Assembly (NCBI GenBank): GCA_903905665.1
Contig: CAIVHJ010000385.1
Coordinates: 1-14,074, forward strand
Reading direction: 5' to 3'
Source: an uncultured Phycisphaerales bacterium
Lineage (GTDB): Bacteria; Planctomycetota; Phycisphaerae; UBA1845; CAIVHJ01
DNA: 14,074 bases
Shown: one piece after another, positions 7,788 to 13,692 of the stretch
How positions within the stretch are numbered: position 1 is the stretch's first letter
Layout of the letters: each line of letters opens with the position of its first letter
Program-made: the position numbers and the translations under genes
The notes under the pieces: generated by a model
The model's database searches: none
Told to the model about the DNA's origin: nothing
Seen by the model: the letters and a program-made list of their open reading frames with translations, nothing else

Positions 7788-10141
7788 GGGTTCGGGGTCC
7801 TCTCTGCAAGACCGGGTCGTTGCACGGGAATCGTGACACGATAGACAACCAGAGATTCTTTCGGCTTGAGGTATTTGAATTCTCCGGCACCCGACCGATA
7901 GAAAAGTTGGACAGGTCCGGGATCATCCACTGCCACTCCCACCAGCAGCGCCGTATCCGGCTGAATGACGTTGGAACGATCCATCCACTGGGCATACTCG
8001 GACGATACCGCCGTCTGGATCCCGTAGTAATCCGGATTGGAATCCGGGACATATTCATTGAACGTCGTCAGCAACAAAGTCGCCCAAAGCGTCTTGGTTG
8101 CGGTCGAGGAAGTCATCGCCTTCAAATCGGCAACCCATTTGCGATGCTGTTCATCCAGCTGGCGCTGACGCTCCAGCTCTCGCCAGGCTTCATCCGGGTT
8201 GATCGTCGCAACGTACCGATACATCCGCGAATACAAGTCCACCGCTTCGTTATCCTTCAAATCTCCGATCGGATGGATGGACATGGCGCTGTTGCGTGAA
8301 GGCCCGAAATTGTCGGTATCGAGCTGAGGAGACAAAATCAGCATGCAATCCTTCAGATCGTGGCCGAAATCCATCAGCTGGAGCGTGCTGTCGGGAGAGA
8401 CGACCCAGCCATTGGTTGCGGCATTTCGCTGCAATCGAACGTCGGCTTTGATTCGCCCGCGCAAATCCCCATGCCAGTATCCTTCCAGTTGCTTGAGCGT
8501 GGCGCGAATCGGAACGTTTTCGAGCAGAGCATGAGCGGGAACGGCTGGATAGCGTCGCGTATCCGCAAAACGGGTTTCGTTCTCCACTCCCCCGATGATC
8601 GGAGAGAGAGGTCGCAAAATGCACGAGGTGAGATCGGGTTGCTGGTCCGGCAGGCCGGTCTGAGGCAACCAGAGGTCCATATCCTGAACGTAATTGCTCG
8701 TTTTGAGTCCGAAGTAGGCCCGCGCGACGCCGTCGTAACGGTCCGCCGTCGCATCCACGACCGTGACCTGATGCAATTGGAATCCCAACCCTCCCCGACC
8801 GATCTGGACGGCGCCAAGTCCCAGCACGCTCGCGATCAGCGCGACAACGGCGAATGCCGTCCAGCTGTACCGGAGCATGTTCCGGGCGCGCAGCACAAAC
8901 CAGCTGCCCCACGTGGCGATCAACGCATAGGCAATCACAAACAGGATCGCGATGAACATATAAGCGGCGGTCGTCACCGCAAAGTCGATCAAACCCCGCA
9001 TCTGTCCCAGCAAGTCGATCGTATTTTGTTGAAAAGCAGCCTGCCGTGCGTGATCATCTTTCGACCCGATCCGCAACCCAAGCAACCGCCGAAAAAAATC
9101 GTCCAGATTGGATTTTTCCAGTTCGTCGATTCGCAACAAATCGCGGAACGTCACCGGCAAATAGGTCACGGTGCCGTTTCCAAACCGGCTTCGGGCCAGA
9201 TAGGTGCGAGTTTTCGCCGCACTGGGAACCAAATCCTGCGCACCGGGTCGAACCGTGCACTGCGTCACCTGCATGGGCTGAGGATATTCCTCGACGTCGG
9301 GATTCCCCCGCGACAGAGACCACCCGCGAAGTTCCGGAAGCGAAGTTGCGGTGGTAACGCCCTTGATATCCACAGGCAAAATCTTTCCAATTTCACTTTT
9401 GGTCAAAGTATCCGACGTACCCCCGGAAGCGACAATCAAACGCCCCCCCTGCCGGACCCATTCCACCAGCGCCTGTTGCTGCTGGAGCGTGACATCCCCC
9501 GCGTCGGCGGCATCCCACACGATCGCATCGACCATCTCCAAACCATGCCATGAATCGGGAATTCTCTCCGGGGAAATGTGCGAGACCCGCAACTCCTTCG
9601 TGAACTTGCCCTCTTTCAGCGTTTCCTTGCCCAGCGAACGGAGTTTTCCGGCGGTATCCTTCGAAATGCTCAGAACCAGAAAATGTTGCCCCTGCACAAC
9701 GTCGGGGATGTCGGTCAGGGAGACTTTGCGGGCTTTGCGTCCGTTCGACGCGACCTCGATCGCCTCGTGGTTCTCATCCAGAACCTGAACCGCCACGGCA
9801 TCGACCCCGTGACCGGTTTCTGGATTCGGCACAAAATATAACCAGTACAACCTTCCGCTACCTTCCAGTTCGGGCGTGAGGTTGACGAACTCATCGGAAT
9901 AAACGATGTCGCCATCGAGGTCGCGTTGCTCCAGCCGGAGATAGACCGTCTTCGCCGGTTCGCCCTTCATGCTGAGCCGAATCGCCAGCGGCGCATAGCA
10001 TCCCCCGCGATAAAGCCACGGTTGTGTCCCCAAATCATTCGGGAAACCCACCATGACCATCTCGGCGGTGATCTCCGCCCGAAGCGGTGACACGAACGCC
10101 GATCCGACCACCATCCCCATGATGAACGCCGTGCGTTTCAT
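7784..10141 (-). CDS. Secreted/membrane-anchored ABC-associated protein with amidotransferase-like domain
   Basis: A 785-residue protein, first gene of the ABC unit. An N-terminal signal peptide (MKRTAFIMGMVVGSAFVSPL, likely cleaved after RA22) leads to a beta-rich domain (about 25-145). A flavodoxin/class I glutamine-amidotransferase-like fold follows (about 150-245; VDAIVWDAADAG, then ALVEWVRQGGRLIVASGG). No Cys is seen at the expected nucleophile position, so it is probably a non-catalytic or binding version. Two membrane helices follow (about 387-411 and 426-447), then a large C-terminal beta-rich region (about 450-785) that should return to the periplasm. Its place before the ATPase and permease recalls Gld-type ABC systems, where a GldG-like protein has a similar layout. 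It is probably a periplasmic partner or substrate receptor; the name of the family is not certain. Confidence 0.8.
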   Translation of the reverse strand: MKRTAFIMGMVVGSAFVSPLRAEITAEMVMVGFPNDLGTQPWLYRGGCYAPLAIRLSMKGEPAKTVYLRLEQRDLDGDIVYSDEFVNLTPELEGSGRLYWLYFVPNPETGHGVDAVAVQVLDENHEAIEVASNGRKARKVSLTDIPDVVQGQHFLVLSISKDTAGKLRSLGKETLKEGKFTKELRVSHISPERIPDSWHGLEMVDAIVWDAADAGDVTLQQQQALVEWVRQGGRLIVASGGTSDTLTKSEIGKILPVDIKGVTTATSLPELRGWSLSRGNPDVEEYPQPMQVTQCTVRPGAQDLVPSAAKTRTYLARSRFGNGTVTYLPVTFRDLLRIDELEKSNLDDFFRRLLGLRIGSKDDHARQAAFQQNTIDLLGQMRGLIDFAVTTAAYMFIAILFVIAYALIATWGSWFVLRARNMLRYSWTAFAVVALIASVLGLGAVQIGRGGLGFQLHQVTVVDATADRYDGVARAYFGLKTSNYVQDMDLWLPQTGLPDQQPDLTSCILRPLSPIIGGVENETRFADTRRYPAVPAHALLENVPIRATLKQLEGYWHGDLRGRIKADVRLQRNAATNGWVVSPDSTLQLMDFGHDLKDCMLILSPQLDTDNFGPSRNSAMSIHPIGDLKDNEAVDLYSRMYRYVATINPDEAWRELERQRQLDEQHRKWVADLKAMTSSTATKTLWATLLLTTFNEYVPDSNPDYYGIQTAVSSEYAQWMDRSNVIQPDTALLVGVAVDDPGPVQLFYRSGAGEFKYLKPKESLVVYRVTIPVQRPGLAERTPNP

Positions 10142-10203
10142 ACGGTCAACGTCTCGCCCAGAAAAGTGGTTTCGATCCGTAACTCCCTACTATTCAACCA
10201 GAT

Positions 10204-10231
10204 AGAATACCGGTTCCGTCCTGTTTGTAAA
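10204..10231 (-). promoter_or_regulatory. Candidate sigma70-type promoter of the ABC unit
   Basis: Reading on the - strand, TTTACA (10231-10226) and TATTCT (10209-10204) are separated by 16 bases. They match the -35 consensus at 5/6 and the -10 consensus at 4/6. Transcription would start about 55-60 bases before the ATG at 10141. The rest of the 246-base gap holds a G-rich run and a hairpin repeat but no gene. Confidence 0.35.
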
Positions 10232-10336
10232 TAATAGGCCCCCTCCCCCCTCAAGGCAATGATAACTTTAAGGAGGTTTTATACTGGGACGCACCAAAAC
10301 GAAATGTGGTCTGATGAACGTCTCAAGAATGTGTGG

Positions 10337-10355
10337 CACCGGCATCTTGCCGGTG
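10337..10355. repeat. Perfect 7-bp hairpin (CACCGGC-ATCTT-GCCGGTG)
   Basis: Two perfect 7-base arms surround a 5-base loop, 32 bases after the peroxiredoxin stop on the - strand. No run of T follows on either strand, so it is a poor intrinsic terminator, although it may stabilise the 3' end of the transcript. Its form (GGCACCGGCATCTTGCCGGTG) matches a dispersed hairpin repeat that I recall from planctomycete-like genomes; a genome-wide count is needed. Confidence 0.55.
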
Positions 10356-10387
10356 GAATTCCAAGGTCAATGTATTTGAGAGGACCT

Positions 10388-11053
10388 CTACTGAATCGCT
10401 TTCCTGACCGCGGTCAGCACCGATTCGTAATCCGGTTCCTGAGTCAATTCGGGAACGATCTGCTGATAGACGAATTTGTCGTTCCGGTCGATCACGAAAA
10501 CCGACCGCGCGAGCAGCCCCGCCAGCGGCGTGTCCGCGATCAACACGCCGTAACTGCGGCCGAAATCTCCCGCGCGAAAGTCACTGAGCGTTTCGACCCG
10601 TGTAATGCCGGCGGCGCCGCACCACCGCTTCTGAGCAAAAGGCAGATCACGGCTGATCGCCAATACCACCACGGCGTCGCCCAGTTTGGATGCCTCTTCA
10701 TTGAACCGCCGGGTCTCCATCTCGCACACCTGCGTATCCAGCGACGGAACGGCGCAAAGAATTTTGACTTTGCCTTTGTAGTTCGCCAGTGTGGCTTCGG
10801 TCAAATCATTCCGGACCAGTCGGAAGTCCGGTGCTCGCGTCCCCGGTTCCAGTACCGGCCCGAGCAAGGTCATCGAACCACCTTTGAATTTCTGAACGTC
10901 CTTTCGCTCGTGCATCATCGCAGGATTCTCCTTGATTGAATTCGGTTGTGGGGTCGGGCCATTACACGACGATAAAAACATCACAGCCCCCAGCCCCAAA
11001 GCAAGGCCCAACAAAACAAAACGTTGCCTGACAACTAAACAGAAATGACTCAC
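10388..11053 (-). CDS. tpx: Tpx-type thiol peroxidase with lipoprotein signal peptide
   Basis: An atypical 2-Cys peroxiredoxin that reduces hydroperoxides, usually with thioredoxin. With the GTG start at 11053 it has 221 residues. The peroxidatic site is PSLDTQVC (Cys110, with Thr107), the resolving Cys145 is in KRWCGAAGI, and SRDLPFAQ and TEPDYE-like stretches match E. coli Tpx. AAGGAAG lies 8 bases before the GTG, and a candidate promoter places the RNA start near 11124. An in-frame ATG at 11116 has no such site. The N-terminus has RQR, a hydrophobic run and a lipobox LSSC (Cys30), so this form should be a lipoprotein. A second start at 10918 (ATG, AAGGAG 9 bases upstream) would give a 176-residue cytosolic Tpx of nearly standard length. 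Both forms may be made. Extra Cys100 precedes the active site. Confidence 0.9.
   Translation of the reverse strand: MSHFCLVVRQRFVLLGLALGLGAVMFLSSCNGPTPQPNSIKENPAMMHERKDVQKFKGGSMTLLGPVLEPGTRAPDFRLVRNDLTEATLANYKGKVKILCAVPSLDTQVCEMETRRFNEEASKLGDAVVVLAISRDLPFAQKRWCGAAGITRVETLSDFRAGDFGRSYGVLIADTPLAGLLARSVFVIDRNDKFVYQQIVPELTQEPDYESVLTAVRKAIQ
10928..10933 (-). promoter_or_regulatory. Internal Shine-Dalgarno site for a second tpx start
   Basis: AAGGAG on the - strand lies 9 bases before the in-frame ATG at 10918, which is followed by a second ATG. Translation from there begins MMHERKDVQ and aligns with the N-terminus of ordinary cytosolic Tpx. The site lies within the codons for the linker between lipobox and catalytic domain. 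Confidence 0.5.
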
Positions 11054-11130
11054 CGCCAAAACTTCCTTGTGAACCGATTGCGACCAGTGATTCGTCTCAT
11101 CCGTGAACAGATTCATGAGATTAACAAAAT

Positions 11131-11158
11131 ATCATAGCGCAACATTGAAAAATTTCAA
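11131..11158 (-). promoter_or_regulatory. Candidate sigma70-type promoter of tpx
   Basis: On the - strand TTGAAA (11158-11153) and TATGAT (11136-11131), each 5/6 to consensus, are 16 bases apart. The predicted RNA start near 11124 would leave about 70 bases before the GTG start and only about 8 before the ATG at 11116, which favours the GTG. The -35 box is one arm of a palindrome (11145-11158, 6-base arms, 2-base centre), a possible regulator site. Confidence 0.55.
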
Positions 11159-11220
11159 TCGACCCGACGGCTGCAGGATCGTTCAAATGGACGAGGACGA
11201 TGCTGCAAAATGAAGTAGAT

Positions 11221-12768
11221 TCAAGACAGGGAGGAAGCGAGGCGTTTTTCGAGATGACGCCGCCAAAGCGGATGCAGCAGCGTGGATAAAGCTACATAGA
11301 GATACCCACCCGCAAAAAGGAACAAGAAAGGCAACGCCAGCGAGATTCGGCTGTGATAAAACGACAACATCATGCAGCCGCTCATGTAAATTCCCATCCC
11401 CAGTTCGATCCACGCCTGAATGTTGTGCCGGGTCTTCACCCGATACGTCGCAGTAGCCGAACCGGCGACGGAGGGACTCTCGGCTCCGAACCCGTACTTG
11501 GGCGTTCGCACGAACTCGCTCGGTTTTCCAAAAAATCCGTCGAGCATCGCAAGTGCGTTATTGATCGCAATGCCGATCCCAAGACTCATCATGAACGGCA
11601 GATACTTCAGACTGTCCCACCAACTCTTGTGCAATTCTCGCTGACCGCACACGTAAAAGCTGCTGGCCGAAAAAGTCGCCAGCATCACCAGCGTCGCGTC
11701 GTAGAAGATCCGCATCACCGGATTGTGCTCAAAAATTTGCAACCCCAGATACATCACCGGATACATCAAAATCGCCAGCAGCACGACGAACCCGCTGACG
11801 ACGTTGCCGGTCAGATGCATAAACGCTTCGGCTTTGACCTTCAGCGGACGGTCCGATCGAAGTATCGCCGGCAGCAACTTCTTGCACGTTTGCGCCCCGC
11901 CCTTCGCCCAGCGATACTGCTGGGTTTTGAATCCGGGCATCTCAGGCGGCAACTCAGCCGGAACCGTCACCTCCGGCAGAAAAACAAACCGCCAACCTTT
12001 GAGCTGCGCCCGATACGATAAATCCAAATCCTCAGCCAAGGTGTCGTCCTGCCAGTTCCCGGAGTCGGTAATGGTCGCCTTGCGCCACATGCCGGCGGTC
12101 CCGTTGAAGTTGATGAACCGGCCCGATCGGTTGCGGGCCCCGTGTTCCATCACAAAATGACCGTCGAGCAAAAACCCCTGCGTCTGCGTCAACCAGGATT
12201 GATCGCGATTGAGGTGATCCCACCGAACCTGCACCATCCCTACCGTCGAATCTGTGAAATAATGAATCGTATCCTTGACGAAACTTCGCGTCGGGATGAA
12301 ATCGGCGTCAAAAATGCAGACAAAATCACCGCTTGCTTCAGGAAGCGCCTCACGCAACGCACCCGCCTTGTACCCCGTCCGATTCACCCGATGCCTCAGA
12401 ACAACGTCATATCCTTCCGAGCGCATGCGCTCCACTGTCTCAGCGGCGATCGCGGTCGTGTCGTCGGTTGAATCGTCCAACACCTGAACCTGCAACCGAT
12501 CCCGCGGATAATCCATCCGACAGGCACTTTCGATAATCCGCCGCGCCACAATCCGCTCGTTGTACATCGGCAACTGAACCGTCACACGAGGCCAGTCGCT
12601 GAAATTCGATTGGAGCTGCGGCTTGTTCTTTTGGTGGCGGTAGTACAAATAAACCAGGATGTACCTGTGAAACCCGTATACGCAGATCACCAGCAGGACC
12701 AGCAAATAGAAAGACAACAGAACCAGATGCAATAAGTTAAGATCCATCGGAAGCAGAATACCCCCCAT
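11221..12768 (-). CDS. Membrane GT2 glycosyltransferase, cellulose synthase/CslA-like
   Basis: A 515-residue processive-type family 2 glycosyltransferase that probably builds a beta-linked polysaccharide at the inner membrane. After an N-terminal helix (about 11-43) come the cytosolic catalytic motifs: QLPMYNER (65-72), VLDDSTDDT (96-104, nucleotide-binding Asp), FDADF (153-157), FNGTAGMWR (221-229), TLAEDLDLS (243-251, catalytic Asp) and QQYRW (283-287). Four or so membrane helices follow from about residue 313. The spacing and the words NGTAG and QYRWAKG resemble plant CslA/CslC mannan/glucan synthases and their bacterial relatives rather than BcsA; there is no PilZ domain. GGTGAGG lies 10 bases before the ATG at 12768. 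A later in-frame ATG (residue 8) is also possible. No partner subunits are adjacent, and the sugar donor is unknown. Confidence 0.92.
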   Translation of the reverse strand: MGGILLPMDLNLLHLVLLSFYLLVLLVICVYGFHRYILVYLYYRHQKNKPQLQSNFSDWPRVTVQLPMYNERIVARRIIESACRMDYPRDRLQVQVLDDSTDDTTAIAAETVERMRSEGYDVVLRHRVNRTGYKAGALREALPEASGDFVCIFDADFIPTRSFVKDTIHYFTDSTVGMVQVRWDHLNRDQSWLTQTQGFLLDGHFVMEHGARNRSGRFINFNGTAGMWRKATITDSGNWQDDTLAEDLDLSYRAQLKGWRFVFLPEVTVPAELPPEMPGFKTQQYRWAKGGAQTCKKLLPAILRSDRPLKVKAEAFMHLTGNVVSGFVVLLAILMYPVMYLGLQIFEHNPVMRIFYDATLVMLATFSASSFYVCGQRELHKSWWDSLKYLPFMMSLGIGIAINNALAMLDGFFGKPSEFVRTPKYGFGAESPSVAGSATATYRVKTRHNIQAWIELGMGIYMSGCMMLSFYHSRISLALPFLFLFAGGYLYVALSTLLHPLWRRHLEKRLASSLS

Positions 12769-12852
12769 GACACCGTCGCCTCACCCCATAGCGGCCGGGA
12801 CCAACCGACCATCCCCGCTGCGACGGCCTTCAACAACCACGCCAATGACATA

Positions 12853-12880
12853 ATTGTACCCGCTCCCAGTCGGGTTTCAA
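12853..12880 (-). promoter_or_regulatory. Candidate sigma70-type promoter of the GT2 gene
   Basis: On the - strand TTGAAA (12880-12875) and TACAAT (12858-12853), each 5/6 to consensus, are separated by 16 bases. The RNA would start near 12846 and have a leader of about 75-80 bases before the ATG at 12768. The -35 box and spacing are the same as in the tpx candidate promoter. Confidence 0.55.
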
Positions 12881-13073
12881 ACAAGAAAATTCATAATCAT
12901 CCACTTGGCGCCCTTCAACAACCGTCAAATCGACAAGGTTCCTTCCTCCATCTCGCCTTCAAACAACATGACGGCGTTGGAGATTCGATCATCCCCATCA
13001 ACATCCGCATGAGGTAATACCGAATGAGTTTGTCCAGATTATCGGACCTGATTTGCTTGTTACCGACATGCGC

Positions 13074-13137
13074 AAAAAAACCGCCCATCATCCCAACTTC
13101 ACCAAAGTCCCTCAGTGTGAAGTTAGACGACAGGCGG
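13074..13137 (-). terminator. Two-tier stem-loop with T7 tract, terminator of the peptide gene
   Basis: Read on the - strand, CCGCC (13137-13133) pairs with GGCGG (13085-13081), and inside it AACTTCAC (13124-13117) pairs perfectly with GTGAAGTT (13102-13095) around a 14-base loop. Asymmetric internal loops of 8 and 9 bases separate the two stems. Seven T residues (13080-13074) follow the closing stem directly. It begins about 50 bases after the peptide stop. The T-run and the 8-bp stem argue for termination; the internal loop makes it unusual. Confidence 0.5.
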
Positions 13138-13188
13138 ATTATAATTCAACTGCTCAGTTCAAATCATTTCATCAATCAATACCGATGT

Positions 13189-13440
13189 TTAACGGTCCGG
13201 TCCTCTCTGAATTCTCCCAGCAGCTATCTGAGCTTCATCCTTCCTTTTCTGCCAATCCGGTGGGCAAATGTTAATCGAATTGCAATGACATGAATCACGA
13301 CACGAATCATGCGATGGCACTGGGATAGGAGCGCAGTGGATGAAGCTATCACCTCCATTCACCCCCCGCAAGTCCTCTGCTGTCAAATTGCGAATGGTCT
13401 CGCTGTTCAGCATCAGTTTTCCGATTCTTTTGGTACCCAC
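13189..13440 (-). CDS. Putative RiPP precursor peptide (lanthipeptide-like leader with GG motif)
   Basis: An 83-residue peptide starting at GTG, with AGGAG (within AAAAAAGGAGA) 6 bases upstream, the strongest ribosome binding site in the window. Residues 9-30 (LML, NSETIRNL, TAEDLRGVNGG) resemble leaders of class I lanthipeptides and 'GG' natural-product precursors (hydrophobic L-x-L, K/S-E-T-I/L-x-x-L, acidic-hydrophobic, V-x-GG). Cleavage is expected after Gly30. The following part has Cys36, 47, 51, 53 and 59, five Ser (32, 43, 46, 50, 55) and no Thr, so Ser-Cys thioether rings are conceivable, as are disulfides. Residues 62-83 are charged and lack Cys and Ser. Candidate promoter, operator-like palindrome and terminator surround the gene. 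No LanB/C/M, radical SAM, YcaO or C39 protease gene is in the window, so maturation would depend on unlinked enzymes. Its function (antimicrobial, signal, other) is unknown. Confidence 0.7.
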   Translation of the reverse strand: MGTKRIGKLMLNSETIRNLTAEDLRGVNGGDSFIHCAPIPVPSHDSCRDSCHCNSINICPPDWQKRKDEAQIAAGRIQRGPDR

Positions 13441-13446
13441 GTTCGT

Positions 13447-13451
13447 CTCCT
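13447..13451 (-). promoter_or_regulatory. Ribosome binding site that fixes the GTG start of the peptide gene
   Basis: AGGAG, preceded by a run of A, lies 6 bases before the GTG at 13440. This is near-ideal spacing and is the main reason to accept a short GTG-initiated gene here. Confidence 0.75.
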
Positions 13452-13493
13452 TTTTTCAGATATACGAGGACATTCCTTTGGAAAGTTATCGGC

Positions 13494-13511
13494 ACCGTAA
13501 GCACTTACAGT
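13494..13511. promoter_or_regulatory. 18-base palindrome at the expected RNA start of the peptide gene
   Basis: The + strand reads ACCGTAAGCACTTACAGT: 5-base arms GTAAG/CTTAC around CA, then one mismatched pair, then AC/GT pairing again. It covers about +1 to +17 of the predicted transcript, a position where a bound dimeric repressor would block transcription. No regulator gene is present. Confidence 0.4.
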
Positions 13512-13516
13512 ACTCA

Positions 13517-13545
13517 TTTATATGCCGATATAGTCTCCTAATCAA
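13517..13545 (-). promoter_or_regulatory. Candidate sigma70-type promoter of the peptide gene
   Basis: On the - strand TTGATT (13545-13540, 4/6) and TATAAA (13522-13517, 5/6) are separated by the optimal 17 bases. The RNA would start near 13510, giving a leader of about 70 bases. The surrounding DNA is clearly more AT-rich than the neighbouring genes. Confidence 0.5.
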
Positions 13546-13580
13546 CGGTTTTCTTGTAGTTTTCGTGCATTATTTGAAAA

Positions 13581-13596
13581 ATTAGAACGGTCTAAT
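13581..13596. promoter_or_regulatory. 16-base palindrome upstream of the peptide promoter
   Basis: ATTAGA and TCTAAT form perfect 6-base arms around ACGG. The site lies about 35 bases upstream of the candidate -35 box, a position suited to an activator or an upstream regulator. It could also be chance in AT-rich DNA. Confidence 0.3.
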
Positions 13597-13692
13597 CGTT
13601 TTGTCTTCACACTGAACATTTTTGTCACCGACTTTTTATGGGACTTTTTTGGTGCTGAATAATATCAGTGCTGATGCAAGGGGATAGGTCGT

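Larger units (their letters stand above)
12769..13188. other. 420-base region without a convincing gene
   Basis: This stretch holds the candidate promoter and leader of the glycosyltransferase gene (12853-12880) and the terminator-like structure of the small peptide gene (13074-13137). Short open frames on the + strand (from 13024 and 13053) have no ribosome binding site, have odd composition and run antisense into the peptide gene. I see nothing else between about 12885 and 13070. Confidence 0.6.

Noticed and set aside
8360..9553. Open frame on the + strand opposite the 785-residue gene (397 codons)
   Set aside because: Its composition is rich in Arg, Gln and His as expected for a shadow frame, and no ribosome binding site or family match was seen.
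10259..10939. Open frame on the + strand over tpx, preceded by a good AAGGAGG-like sequence near 10270
   Set aside because: Most of it is antisense to tpx and the product looks like a shadow. The purine run lies inside the frame rather than before its start.
11054..11116. In-frame ATG at 11116 as the tpx start
   Set aside because: No ribosome binding site precedes it, it lies only about 8 bases after the predicted RNA start, and it would add 21 residues before a normal lipoprotein signal.
13024..13293. Small + strand frames overlapping the peptide gene
   Set aside because: They lack a ribosome binding site and lie antisense to the peptide gene, which has a strong one.
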